Origin: Culex pipiens pallens
Lineage: Eukaryota > Arthropoda > Insecta > Diptera > Culicidae
Reading direction: 5' to 3'
Length of the DNA stretch: 64,000 nucleotides
Assembly: GCF_016801865.2 (NCBI RefSeq)
Contig: NC_068937.1
Location: 68,489,930 to 68,553,929 of the forward strand
Shown: positions 11,289-22,474 of the stretch, piece after piece
How positions within the stretch are numbered: the stretch's first letter is position 1
How the letters are laid out: every line of letters starts with the position of its first letter
Position numbers and translations under genes: made by a program
Notes under the pieces: model-generated
Seen by the model: the letters and a program-made list of their open reading frames with translations, nothing else
Database searches by the model: none
What the model was told of the DNA's origin: nothing

Positions 11289-11348
11289 AATTATAAAATT
11301 CTAAAATTTTTAAATTCTAAAATTCTTATATTATAAAAATCTACAATT
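11289..11348 (+). repeat. Satellite hinge 3
   Basis: 60-bp hinge with a small variant (TTCTTATATTAT in place of TTCTTAAATTAT). It ends TCTACAATT. Confidence 0.9.
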
Positions 11349-13219
11349 CTAAAATTCTAAAATTCTAAAATTCTAAAATTCTAAAATTCTAAAATTCTAA
11401 AATTCTAAAATTCTAAAATTCTAAAATTCTAAAATTCTAAAATTCTAAAATTCTAAAATTCTAAAATTCTAAAATTCTAAAATTCTAAAATTCTAAAATT
11501 CTAAAATTCTAAAATTCTAAAATTCTAAAATTCTAAAATTCTAAAATTCTAAAATTCTAAAATTCTAAAATTCTAAAATTCTAAAATTCTAAAATTCTAA
11601 AAATTCTAAAATTCTAAATTTCTAAAATTATAAAATTCTAAAATTCTAAAATTCTAAAATTCTAAAATTCTAAAATTCTAAAATTCTAAAATTCTAAAAT
11701 TCTAAAATTCTAAAATTCTAAAATTCTAAAATTCTAAAATTCTAAAATTCTAAAATTCTAAAATTCTAAAATTCTAAAATTCTAAAATTCTAAAATTCTA
11801 AAATTCTAAAATTCTAAAATTCTAAAATTCTAAAATTCTAAAATTCTAAAATTCTAAAATTCTAAAATTCTAAAATTCTAAAATTCTAAAATTCTAAAAT
11901 TCTAAAATTCTAAAATTCTAAAATTCTAAAATTCAAAAATTCTAAAATTCTAAAATTCTAAAATTCTAAAATTCTAAAATTCTAAAATTCTAAAATTCTA
12001 AAATTCTAAAATTCTAAAATTCTAAAATTCTAAAATTCTAAAATTCTAAAATTCTAAAATTCTAAAATTCTAAAATTCTAAAATTCTAAAATTCTAAAAT
12101 TCTAAAATTCTAAAATTCTAAAATTCCAAAATTCTAAAATTCTAAAATTCCAAAATTCTAAAATTCTAAAATTCTAAAATTCTAAAATTCTAAAATTCTA
12201 AAATTCTAAAATTCTAAAATTCTAAAATTCTAAAATTCTAAAATTCTAAAATTCTAAAATTCTAAAATTCTAAAATTCTAAAATTCTAAAATTCTAAAAT
12301 TCTAAAATTCTAAAATTCTAAAATTCTAAAATTCTAAAATTCTAAAATTCTAAAATTCTAAAATTCTAAAATTCTAAAATTCTAAAATTCTAAAATTCTA
12401 AAATTCTAAAATTCTAAAATTCTAAAATTCAAAAATTCAAAAATTCAAAAATTCAAAAATTCAAAAATTCAAAAATTCTAAAATTCAAAAATTCTAAAAT
12501 TCAAAAATTCAAAAATTCTAAAATTCTAAAATTCTAAAATTCTAAAATTCTAAAATTCTAAAATTCTAAAATTCTAAAATTCTAAAATTCTAAAATTCTA
12601 AAATTCTAAAATTCTAAAATTCTAAAATTCAAAAATTCAAAAATTCAAAAATTCTAAAATTCAAAAATTCAAAAATTCAAAAATTCAAAACTTCAAAACT
12701 TCAAAACTTCAAAACTTCAAAACTTCAAAACTTCAAAACTTCAAAACTTCAAAACTTCAAAACTTCAAAACTTCAAAACTTCAAAACTTCAAAACTTCAA
12801 AACTTCAAAACTTCAAAACTTCAAAACTTCAAAACTTCAAAACTTCAAAACTTCAAAACTTCAAAACTTCAAAACTTCAAAACTTCAAAACTTCAAAACT
12901 TCAAAACTTCAAAACTTCAAAACTTCAAAACTTCAAAACTTCAAAACTTCAAAACTTCAAAACTTCAAAACTTCAAAACTTCAAAACTTCAAAACTTCAA
13001 AACTTCAAAACTTCAAAACTTCAAAACTTCAAAACTTCAAAACTTCAAAACTTCAAAACTTCAAAACTTCAAAACTTCAAAACTTCAAAACTTCAAAACT
13101 TCAAAACTTCAAAACTTCAAAACTTCAAAACTTCAAAACTTCAAAACTTCAAAACTTCAAAACTTCAAAACTTCAAAAATTCAAAAATTCAAAAATTCAA
13201 AAATTCAAAAAATTCAAAA
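11349..13219 (+). repeat. Octamer satellite higher-order unit 3
   Basis: TTCTAAAA to about 12430, including two TTCCAAAA units near 12121-12155 and an irregular AAATTTCTAAAATTATAAAA near 11610. Then mixed TTCAAAAA, CTTCAAAA (about 12686-13172) and short TTCAAAAA. With its hinge it is about 1.93 kb, almost the length of unit 2. Confidence 0.93.
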
Positions 13220-13279
13220 AATTATAAAATTCTAAAATTTTTAAATTCTAAAATTCTTAAATTATAAAAATCTACAATT
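13220..13279 (+). repeat. Satellite hinge 4
   Basis: 60-bp hinge of the common type, ending TCTACAATT. Confidence 0.9.
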
Positions 13280-14807
13280 CTAAAATTCTAAAATTCTAAA
13301 ATTCTAAAATTCTAAAATTCTAAAATTCTAAAATTCTAAAATTCTAAAATTCTAAAATTCTAAAATTCTAAAATTCTAAAATTCTAAAATTCTAAAATTC
13401 TAAAATTCTAAAATTCTAAAATTCTAAAATTCTAAAATTCTAAAATTCTAAAATTCTGAAATTCTAAAATTCTAAAATTCTAAAATTCTAAAATTCTAAA
13501 ATTCTAAAATTCTAAAATTCTAAAATTCTAAAATTCTAAAATTCTAAAATTCTAAAATTCTAAAATTCTAAAATTCTAAAATTCTAAAAATTCTAAAATT
13601 CTAAATTTCTAAAATTATAAAATTCTAAAATTCTAAAATTCTAAAATTCTAAAATTCTAAAATTCTAAAATTCTAAAATTCTAAAATTCTAAAATTCTAA
13701 AATTCTAAAATTCTAAAATTCTAAAATTCTAAAATTCTAAAATTCTAAAATTCTAAAATTCTAAAATTCTAAAATTCTAAAATTCTAAAATTCTAAAATT
13801 CTAAAATTCTAAAATTCTAAAATTCTAAAATTCTAAAATTCTAAAATTCTAAAATTCTAAAATTCTAAAATTCTAAAATTCTAAAATTCTAAAATTCTAA
13901 AATTCTAAAATTCTAAAATTCTAAAATTCTAAAATTCTAAAATTCTAAAATTCTAAAATTCTAAAATTCTAAAATTCTAAAATTCTAAAATTCTAAAATT
14001 CTAAAATTCTAAAATTCTAAAATTCTAAAATTCTAAAATTCTAAAATTCTAAAATTCTAAAATTCTAAAATTCTAAAATTCTAAAATTCTAAAATTCTAA
14101 AATTCTAAAATTCTAAAATTCTAAAATTCTAAAATTCTAAAATTCTAAAATTCTAAAATTCTAAAATTCTAAAATTCTAAAATTCTAAAATTCTAAAATT
14201 CTAAAATTCTAAAATTCTAAAATTCAAAAATTCAAAAATTCAAAAATTCAAAAATTCAAAAATTCAAAAATTCAAAAATTCAAAAATTCTAAAATTCTAA
14301 AATTCTAAAATTTTAAAATTCTAAAATTCAAAAATTCAAAAATTCAAAAATTCAAAAATTCAAAAATTCAAAAATTCTAAAATTCTAAAATTCTAAAATT
14401 CTAAAATTCTAAAATTCTAAAATTCTAAAATTCAAAAATTCAAAAATTCTAAAATTCTAAAATTCTAAAATTCAAAAATTCAAAAATTCAAAACTTCAAA
14501 ACTTCAAAACTTCAAAACTTCAAAACTTCAAAACTTCAAAACTTCAAAACTTCAAAACTTCAAAACTTCAAAACTTCAAAACTTCAAAACTTCAAAACTT
14601 CAAAACTTCAAAACTTCAAAACTTCAAAACTTCAAAACTTCAAAACTTCAAAACTTCAAAACTTCAAAACTTCAAAACTTCAAAACTTCAAAACTTCAAA
14701 ACTTCAAAACTTCGAAACTTCAAAACTTCAAAACTTCAAAACTTCAAAACTTCAAAACTTCAAAACTTCAAAACTTCAAAACTTCAAAACTTCAAAACTT
14801 CAAACCC
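13280..14807 (+). repeat. Octamer satellite higher-order unit 4, left part
   Basis: TTCTAAAA to about 14225, sharing with unit 3 the irregular AAATTTCTAAAATTATAAAA (near 13600). Then mixed TTCAAAAA, then CTTCAAAA from about 14491 until it is cut at 14807 by non-satellite sequence. CTTCAAAA resumes at 19212, so the island lies within one block. Confidence 0.92.
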
Positions 14808-15210
14808 GCATAGAAAAAAACCGTTTGAAAATCATTTGTTAAATATTCAATTAACATTTTACCAAACTGTATAGCCACTATTTGGTAAATCATTTTTTTA
14901 ATTCCTCACCGTCTCTCAAATAGTGAACTATTCCCCATATATGTTGTTAGCAATATTCACTATTTGATTTTTTCTTCTAGCGACACTTTGTCAAATGCTT
15001 CTTGAAAATTCATTTTTGCGTATATATTTTAGGGATTCAACCATTTCTCAAATGGTATTTTTATGGTTTTAAATAATTATTCGAGTGATTTTTCTGGCAC
15101 ATTACAATTTGGGAAATTATTGTAACAGTTTGAAATAACATCATTTTAGGAAGGATTTTTCGGAATATTGAGCAAAAATCTCATTTGTTTTACTTTGGCC
15201 AAATAATTTC
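14808..15210. mobile_element. Palindrome-rich element end (CATTTG/CAAATG family) at island left border
   Basis: The island starts CCCGCATAGAAAAAAACCG, and then a set of related words repeats in both orientations: ATTTGTTAAAT, ATTTGGTAAATC, CAAATAGTGAACTATT, ATTCACTATTTG, TTTGTCAAATGC and ACCATTTCTCAAATGGT. This is the same architecture as the TTAGTCTTT and ACACAGATCTGTGT elements in the window, with a different core word. No transposase gene is seen. Similar words (ACATTTGTGAAAATG, GATTTGACAAATAATG) recur near 19100-19145 at the right border. Confidence 0.5.
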
Positions 15211-15500
15211 TTTATTCGATTCGTTATTGGTTCATAAATTATCCTAATACCTTGCTGTAGCTGTTTATTTCAGAGGGCGCGAGTGCCTAAAGAAGTGACT
15301 TATTCAACATAAGGGAAAAAAATACAATATGATCTTAGAAAAAGTGTTTTTTTAAATATAATTCTAACATCATAGCTCAATGAGACATCTCATGCAGCAC
15401 AGGGTTGAACTAGGTTGTAAACTGCCGCTCGAATCTATTCCATTCCATTTGTAAAAACAACAAGCTGAGAAAAACGTAATGCAAATGTGTCCCGCCCTTA
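15211..15500. other. Spacer, nothing recognised
   Basis: AT-rich sequence between the element end and the coding relic. No structure or frame stands out. Confidence 0.4.
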
Positions 15501-15518
15501 AGGCTAAGTGTTAGGATT

Positions 15519-15861
15519 TCACGAAAAAGTGTGACTATCTTCGTTTTCTGGAATAAAGTACTCAATATTATTAGTTTTCTGATAGTTCACATGATTTAGA
15601 ACTAATATCATTAACTCAAATTTGACAAAATTACATATGGAACAGATTGGCTTCGAGTGGCAGTAAACCTCGTCCAGAATTTTAGTAGCAATCGCAGAAG
15701 CCAATCCTCGAACAGCTCCATCTCTGCCATTCTGTGAAAGTTGTCGGTCTGGTGAAATGGGTCCAGGTTTGACATAACCTTCAGCTGCCGATTTTGCTTA
15801 AATTGGAGTTCTGCCGATGGGAAGTTGCGCTGTCGTGCTACACCGGCCTGAATACCGTCTT
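15519..15861 (-). pseudogene. Further coding-like sequence downstream of the decayed gene
   Basis: After the stop at 15862 two other minus-strand frames stay open for more than 80 codons. One contains VEDGIQAGVARQRNF and ends near 15601. The other contains GPISPDRQLSQNGRDG and GLASAIATKILDEVY and ends at 15519. Both may continue the same gene after frameshifts, or they may be chance frames. No domain is recognised. Confidence 0.3.
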
Positions 15862-17137
15862 CTACGGTAACACCGCTGCTTCAAAAATCAGGTTCAGGTC
15901 CGAAGCGTAACTGAGGGACACACCTGTAAATAAAAACAATTCGCCAAATCTCTAGTTTACACCATGATAAAAATGTTCACTTATCTTTTTTGTCCAATAC
16001 GTGGCTGGTGATATTCCTCACTACGTTGAATAAAGTACATTCTTGAGTTATGTTGATCTTATGTTGCTGTTTTCTGAAAATAAATAAAGAAAATTTAAAT
16101 AATAATAATTATAATCATAATCAACATTGACAGTTAAATTTTTCAGCAAAGCAGAGAAACTAAAATCTCGTATCAAGTTTCAAAAGAGCCATCGTGACCT
16201 ATTAGGGGAAATATACTCTTTCTCAGCCTATTTCTATTATCGGCCTATCTACACTTTGGTCATGAATTCCAGCTTTCATAAATTGTTTTTGGCTGTTCCA
16301 AAGCACAGACAATCCAAAGTAACAAATAGCTCAAATAAAAGTGAGCAAGCAACTCTCCATTGTTGATGTATCTAAAAACGTTGATTTAATAGCGGAAAAC
16401 TTCAAAAGTGATGAGAATTAGTCGAACGGCTTGAGGTGATTAAAATGGGTATATTTCCCCTAGTTGATTTTTACTTGAGGGTGAGCATGATGAACTGTTT
16501 GACAGAACAAAATAAACATTATTTTTAACAATGTAAATGGGTCAACTCAAAGTGTCAACAAAAAGTCCATCGCAGTCAAATCAATCGGAATTCTTAAACG
16601 GAATTCAATTTGGATCGTTTACGAATTCCGCCTCAATCGCAGCAACCGATTCCGTGTACGTACCGGTTGTTGCGTTAGAAACGGAATTCTAGAATTAGAA
16701 AAAAAAATATCTTTTTGAATTGCGAAGAATTTACCTGGTCGTCATCCGTACATCTTCTGTTCGTTTAGCCAACAAGACAGCCTGTTGCGGTTCCAGCTCA
16801 GATTCCGACAGCACCGTTCCACCGTCATCCCGCTGGCGCCGGATCTTCCGAAAACCAAATCGATCCAGCAACGACGAATTGTTCTCCGCTAAACTCGGTT
16901 TCAACGAACTCGATGCGCCGGAAAAAAATCGTTGGCCGTTCCACAATCAATAACACACACCGATGGATTCTTCCAGGGTAGTCCAGCCGTTCTCAACGTC
17001 ATGACCGTCGCTGCCTTGGACGATTCCGTCTCAAACTCCATCTGAGATTTCTGTGTGTTACCTTGTTGCTGGGGATTTCTTTCCGCTTAATCCGCCTATC
17101 CGGTGTCCTTTTCTTGGTCCACGTCCGTTGCGGCCAT
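15862..17137 (-). pseudogene. Decayed three-exon gene, unknown protein (~184 codons)
   Basis: The start ATGGCC at 17137 follows ACC (good Kozak context) and a pyrimidine-rich leader. Exon 1 (17137-16735) ends at a CAG/GTAAAT donor, exon 2 is 16073-15985 after TTATTTTCAG, and exon 3 starts at 15923 after TTTTTATTTACAG. The phases fit: exon 1 (phase 2) joins exon 2 as ...VRMTTR/KQQHKINIT, and exon 2 (phase 1) joins exon 3 as VLDKK/GVSLSYASDLN across a 61-bp intron. Lesions: two in-frame stops within the first 17 codons, a one-base deficit in a T run at about 16922-16928, and AT where the GT of the second donor should be (15984-15983). The frame ends at 15862. I do not recognise the protein; it has no obvious signal peptide or membrane segment. 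A gene with assembly errors is the alternative. Confidence 0.55.
16074..16734 (-). other. Probable intron of the decayed gene
   Basis: 661 bp between a GTAAAT donor and a TTATTTTCAG acceptor on the minus strand. It holds AT-rich sequence and, near 16580-16690, a cluster of CGGAATTC words with a CAACCG/CGGTTG hairpin. A plus-strand 79-codon frame at 16127-16366 is unsupported. Confidence 0.4.
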
Positions 17138-17430
17138 GGTGGGCATGAAACACTAAATGTAATCACCGACGAGAACGATTGCATCTATCGAAACACGAAA
17201 CTTTGATTCACCAGCTGTCATCACAGCAAGCGACACAAAACAAAACAAACTGTATTTACACTGCGCGAGAGAATCAAACATAATTTGGTTAAAAATGTCC
17301 AAAAATGCACGGTTACAAAAATACCTTTGAACTTTTTTTTTGTTTCAAGATTGATATTTTTCCTTTAACTACACTATTTTTCCTCGACGTTTGTTTTGAA
17401 TAATCTACACGATTTCCATCAAACGTAAGG
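17138..17430 (-). promoter_or_regulatory. Probable 5' leader/promoter side of the decayed gene
   Basis: Upstream on the minus strand are CAGCTGTCATCACAGC-like words, T-rich runs and TTTGTTTTGTTTTGTGTCGC. These resemble 5' UTRs of insect genes. No TATA box at a fixed distance is convincing. Confidence 0.25.
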
Positions 17431-17431
17431 A

Positions 17432-17692
17432 TCATGTTCTGGCCGGATGGTCCCAGCTTCTGACTGCCCAAGCATCCCTTTTGATCTGACGAGAAGGAGA
17501 TTGCTCCAAGTCACGGCGCTTATCCGATTTCCTCGGAGGACACTCGCCCGAATCTGGCTGTTCCTGTTTGATTCGAACGGGATTTCGCTGCCTCGCTGGA
17601 AGATTCTGGTCGCGATCTACGCGGTAGACACTCCGGTTGCAAAACACACAACAAACAAAACACTCTGACGTTTGTCGATGAAAACAAGTCAA
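17432..17692 (-). other. Coding-like 86-codon segment, unknown
   Basis: The minus-strand frame becomes GC-rich and polar after residue ~25. It contains VRIKQEQPDSGECPPRKS, a charged segment with a SUMO-site-like IKQE, followed by KRRDLEQSPSRQIKRD. Composition differs from the AT-rich surroundings, which suggests former coding sequence. It lies upstream of the decayed gene on the same strand and could be another exon or a different gene relic. The first 25 residues (Cys-rich) look like untranslated leader. Confidence 0.3.
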
Positions 17693-18387
17693 ACAGTCAG
17701 CGCACCTTTCACTGTACTTCTGGTAATAAAATGAAAATGTTTAGTTTATGGCAGAATTGTTTTAAAAATTACTGATTTTATTTTTCAAGTTTATAATAAT
17801 ATTGTTTTCATTAGTTTCAATAGTTGAACTTGTTAAAATTAAAAAAAAAATAATGTTTCAATAAAATTCCTATCATACCGGTATTAGGTTAACATACCGT
17901 TACCCTTTTTCGGCATGGTGCTGCCATCTATGTTTTGAAATATGTTTTACAAAAGTGCCTTCAGAAGCGGTGTACCAGCCTGATGGCAAGATTGTCAAAT
18001 TGTATGTATGGGCCGCGATACTCACATTGGTTGGACCGTGGACCCCGCTATTTGGTCGCTTTACCCCTCTGACGCTAAATATAGGGTAAAAGAGCCAGCA
18101 AATGTGCAATTGAAAAAAAAGTTTTTTTTGTGAAAAATTATTTTAAATTTTGTTTTTGATGAATAGGTTTGAATATTTTTTGTCAAAAAATAAATAACTA
18201 GAAAAAATAAAATATTATCCAGCCTTTTGAGGACGAAGTCAATCGTTCACATTTTTTAATGTTAGCTTATACACATATTTTAGTGTTAAATGTAAATATT
18301 CCAAGAAGATAATGTCCAGCTTGTGACGATAAACTACTTTTCCTTTACTTAGAAATCGAATTTAGAAGGGAAACGATAACCTGCTAT
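17693..18387. other. Unassigned AT-rich island sequence
   Basis: No supported gene. A moderately GC segment near 17910-18090 has a short minus frame without recognisable features. Confidence 0.4.
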
Positions 18388-18456
18388 GTTGGTCCGCACC
18401 GGGTTCTGAACTCCCATTTATGAGGCGGAAGCGTTGCCGCATGGCTCGATCTTAAC
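18388..18456 (-). repeat. tRNA-like sequence, probably SINE fragment (CAT anticodon-like)
   Basis: On the minus strand GAGCCATGCGGCAACGC resembles a pol III A box, CTTCCGCCTCATAAATGGGAG resembles an anticodon arm with loop CTCATAA, and AGTTCAGAACC resembles a B box, followed by CGGTGCGGACC. The acceptor stem does not pair well, so this is not a functional tRNA. A tRNA-derived SINE fragment or tRNA pseudogene is most likely. Confidence 0.45.
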
Positions 18457-18684
18457 AAAAAAATTAACTAGACAATAAATAACAATTTCAAATTACAAAT
18501 TTAAATATTAAATAAACTTATTTTCGAATTTACTCATAAATGGCCTGTATACCCTATTTTGTGCAACCAGTTTATGGAGCGTTCACCCTATATGGACTGT
18601 CAAAAGCGAGGTTCACTTTTTGACAAGCTTGCCACCAGTCTGCGGTGTACGCACTTCGGAAGAAACCGAGGTCGTGTTACGCTT

Positions 18685-18714
18685 CATACAATTTTTTTTA
18701 AAAAAAATTGTATG
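18685..18714. repeat. 30-bp perfect palindrome
   Basis: CATACAATTTTTTTT is followed at once by its reverse complement. It sits in a segment with TTTGCGTTACGTAATAAAAG shortly after, which has the look of a dispersed insect repeat. Confidence 0.85.
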
Positions 18715-19211
18715 GAAATTTTGTTACGAGAGGGGGGGGGATCTAAAAATCCGATTTTTTTGCGTTACGTAATAAAAGAACGCTCCCATATAGTTAAAAC
18801 AAACATTATGACAATAAAAAATCTGGTCTATAGAAAAGCCCTTAGTTTTTCTATAACACAACATTTGGCAAATTTACATGAAGTTTTATGTAAGTTCATA
18901 CCTTTTTGTTGTTATTTTTTAAATCTAAATTAACTCTTGAAATCCAAAACAATGTCAGTTACGATTTATTTCTTTTCATATAAAATATGAAAAAAAGGAG
19001 ATCATTTGATGAATAGTATCTTAATAGTTTGATATCCTTGAAATTTTGAAAAAAATCTACAACTATTAAAAAGATTTTAAAAACATATCCAAAATGGTAA
19101 ACATTTGTGAAAATGTTTTAGGAAGAATGATTTGACAAATAATGATTATTTTCAAAATATTTATTTAATAATTCTATATGGTCACTAAATCATCCTCGTT
19201 CATCCGGGAAG
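18715..19211. other. Right part of the island, no gene
   Basis: AT-rich. A 124-codon plus frame at 18559-18933 crosses the palindrome and a G run and has no recognisable domain. The border to the satellite is at CATCCGGGAAG/CTTCAAAA. Confidence 0.4.
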
Positions 19212-19740
19212 CTTCAAAACTTCAAAACTTCAAAACTTCAAAACTTCAAAACTTCAAAACTTCAAAACTTCAAAACTTCAAAACTTCAAAACTTCAAAAC
19301 TTCAAAACTTCAAAACTTCAAAACTTCAAAACTTCAAAACTTCAAAACTTCAAAACTTCAAAACTTCAAAACTTCAAAACTTCAAAACTTCAAAACTTCA
19401 AAACTTCAAAACTTCAAAACTTCAAAACTTCAAAACTTCAAAACTTCAAAACTTCAAAACTTCAAAACTTCAAAACTTCAAAACTTCAAAACTTCAAAAC
19501 TTCAAAACTTCAAAACTTCAAAACTTCAAAACTTCAAAACTTCAAAACTTCAAAACTTCAAAACTTCAAAACTTCAAAACTTCAAAACTTCAAAACTTCA
19601 AAACTTCAAAACTTCAAAACTTCAAAACTTCAAAACTTCAAAACTTCAAAACTTCAAAACTTCAAAACTTCAAAAATTCTAAAATTCTAAAATTCTAAAA
19701 TTCAAAAAATTCAAAAATTCAAAAAATTCTAAAATTCTAA
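19212..19740 (+). repeat. Octamer satellite higher-order unit 4, right part
   Basis: CTTCAAAA continues (about 19212-19672) after the island, then short TTCTAAAA/TTCAAAAA. Together with 13280-14807 it gives a unit of about 2.1 kb, close to units 2 and 3. This supports insertion into an existing array. Confidence 0.9.
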
Positions 19741-19800
19741 AATTTTTAAATTCTAAAATTCTTAAATTATAAAATTCTTAAATTATAAAAATCTACAATT
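19741..19800 (+). repeat. Satellite hinge 5 (variant type)
   Basis: Hinge with the TTAAATTATAAAA step present twice before TCTACAATT and with a different start. The same variant occurs only at 34910-34969. Confidence 0.85.
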
Positions 19801-20934
19801 CTAAAATTCTAAAATTCTAAAATTCTAAAATTCTAAAATTCTAAAATTCTAAAATTCTAAAATTCTAAAATTCTAAAATTCTAAAATTCAAAAATTCTAA
19901 AATTCTAAAATTCTAAAATTCTAAAATTCAAAAATTCAAAAATTCTAAAATTCTAAAATTCTAAAATTCTAAAATTCTAAAATTCTAAAATTTTAAAATT
20001 CTAAAATTCAAAAATTCAAAAATTCTAAAATTCTAAAATTCTAAAATTCTAAAATTCTAAAATTCTAAAATTCTAAAATTCTAAAATTCTAAAATTCTAA
20101 AATTCTAAAATTCTAAAATTCTAAAATTCTAAAATTCAAAAATTCAAAAATTCAAAAATTCTAAAATTCTAAAATTCAAAAATTCAAAACTTCAAAACTT
20201 CAAAACTTCAAAACTTCAAAACTTCAAAACTTCAAAACTTCAAAACTTCAAAACTTCAAAACTTCAAAACTTCAAAACTTCAAAACTTCAAAACTTCAAA
20301 ACTTCAAAACTTCAAAACTTCAAAACTTCAAAACTTCAAAACTTCAAAACTTCAAAACTTCAAAACTTCAAAACTTCAAAACTTCAAAACTTCAAAACTT
20401 CAAAACTTCAAAACTTCAAAACTTCAAAACTTCAAAACTTCAAAACTTCAAAACTTCAAAACTTCAAAACTTCAAAACTTCAAAACTTCAAAACTTCAAA
20501 ACTTCAAAACTTCAAAACTTCAAAACTTCAAAACTTCAAAACTTCAAAACTTCAAAACTTCAAAACTTCAAAACTTCAAAACTTCAAAACTTCAAAACTT
20601 CAAAACTTCAAAACTTCAAAACTTCAAAACTTCAAAACTTCAAAACTTCAAAACTTCAAAACTTCAAAACTTCAAAACTTCAAAACTTCAAAACTTCAAA
20701 ACTTCAAAACTTCAAAACTTCAAAACTTCAAAACTTCAAAACTTCAAAACTTCAAAACTTCAAAACTTCAAAACTTCAAAACTTCAAAACTTCAAAACTT
20801 CAAAACTTCAAAACTTCAAAACTTCAAAACTTCAAAACTTCAAAACTTCAAAACTTCAAAACTTCAAAACTTCAAAACTTCAAAACTTCAAAAATTCAAA
20901 AATTCAAAAATTCAAAAATTCAAAAAATTCAAAA
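19801..20934 (+). repeat. Octamer satellite higher-order unit 5
   Basis: Short unit: TTCTAAAA with interspersed TTCAAAAA to about 20185, CTTCAAAA to about 20890, then TTCAAAAA. With its hinge it is about 1.19 kb. Confidence 0.93.
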
Positions 20935-20994
20935 AATTATAAAATTCTAAAATTTTTAAATTCTAAAATTCTTAAATTATAAAAATCTACAATT
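20935..20994 (+). repeat. Satellite hinge 6
   Basis: Common-type 60-bp hinge ending TCTACAATT. Confidence 0.9.
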
Positions 20995-22414
20995 CTAAAA
21001 TTCTAAAATTCTAAAATTCTAAAATTCTAAAATTCTAAAATTCTAAAATTCTAAAATTCTAAAATTCTAAAATTCTAAAATTCTAAAATTCTAAAATTCT
21101 AAAATTCTAAAATTCAAAAATTCAAAAATTCAAAAATTCTAAAATTCTAAAATTCTAAAATTCTAAAATTCTAAAATTTTAAAATTCTAAAATTCAAAAA
21201 TTCAAAAATTCTAAAATTCTAAAATTCTAAAATTCTAAAATTCTAAAATTCTAAAATTCTAAAATTCTAAAATTCTAAAATTCTAAAATTCTAAAATTCT
21301 AAAATTCTAAAATTCAAAAATTCAAAAATTCAAAAATTCAAAAATTCTAAAATTCAAAAATTCAAAACTTCAAAACTTCAAAACTTCAAAACTTCAAAAC
21401 TTCAAAACTTCAAAACTTCAAAACTTCAAAACTTCAAAACTTCAAAACTTCAAAACTTCAAAACTTCAAAACTTCAAAACTTCAAAACTTCAAAACTTCA
21501 AAACTTCAAAACTTCAAAACTTCAAAACTTCAAAACTTCAAAACTTCAAAACTTCAAAACTTCAAAACTTCAAAACTTCAAAACTTCAAAACTTCAAAAC
21601 TTCAAAACTTCAAAACTTCAAAGCTTCAAAACTTCAAAACTTCAAAACTTCAAAACTTCAAAACTTCAAAACTTCAAAACTTCAAAACTTCAAAACTTCA
21701 AAACTTCAAAACTTCAAAACTTCAAAACTTCAAAACTTCAAAACTTCAAAACTTCAAAACTTCAAAACTTCAAAACTTCAAAACTTCAAAACTTCAAAAC
21801 TTCAAAACTTCAAAACTTCAAAACTTCAAAACTTCAAAACTTCAAAACTTAAAAACTTCAAACTTCAAAACTTCAAAACTTCAAAACTTCAAAACTTCAA
21901 AACTTCAAAACTTCAAAACTTCAAAACTTCAAAACTTCAAAACTTCAAAACTTCAAAACTTCAAAACTTCAAAACTTCAAAACTTCAAAACTTCAAAACT
22001 TCAAAACTTCAAAACTTCAAAACTTCAAAACTTCAAAACTTCAAAACTTCAAAACTTCAAAACTTCAAACTTCAAAACTTCAAAAAGTCAAAACTTCAAA
22101 ACTTCAAAACTTCAAAACTTCAAAACTTCTAAACTTCAAAACTTCAAAACTTCAAAACTTCAAAACTTCAAAACTTCAAAACTTCAAAACTTCAAAACTT
22201 CAAAACTTCAAAACTTCAAAACTTCAAAACTTCAAAACTTCAAAACTTCAAAACTTCAAAACTTCAAAACTTCAAAACTTCAAAACTTCAAAACTTCAAA
22301 ACTTCAAAACTTCAAAACTTCAAAACTTCAAAACTTCAAAACTTCAAAACTTCAAAACTTCAAAACTTCAAAAATTCAAAAATTCAAAAATTCAAAAATT
22401 CAAAAAATTCAAAA
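20995..22414 (+). repeat. Octamer satellite higher-order unit 6
   Basis: Begins much like unit 5 (TTCTAAAA with a TTTTAAAA variant and TTCAAAAA pairs). Then a long CTTCAAAA block (about 21364-22372) carries several 7-bp and point variants near 21620, 21850, 22070-22090 and 22129. With its hinge it is about 1.48 kb. Confidence 0.93.
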
Positions 22415-22474
22415 AATTATAAAATTCTAAAATTTTTAAATTCTAAAATTCTTAAATTATAAAAATCTACAATT
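22415..22474 (+). repeat. Satellite hinge 7
   Basis: Common-type 60-bp hinge ending TCTACAATT. Confidence 0.9.

Noticed and set aside
19178..19690. 170-codon plus-strand frame with repeating KLQNFKTS
   Set aside because: Almost all of it is translated CTTCAAAA satellite. The few leading codons come from island sequence.
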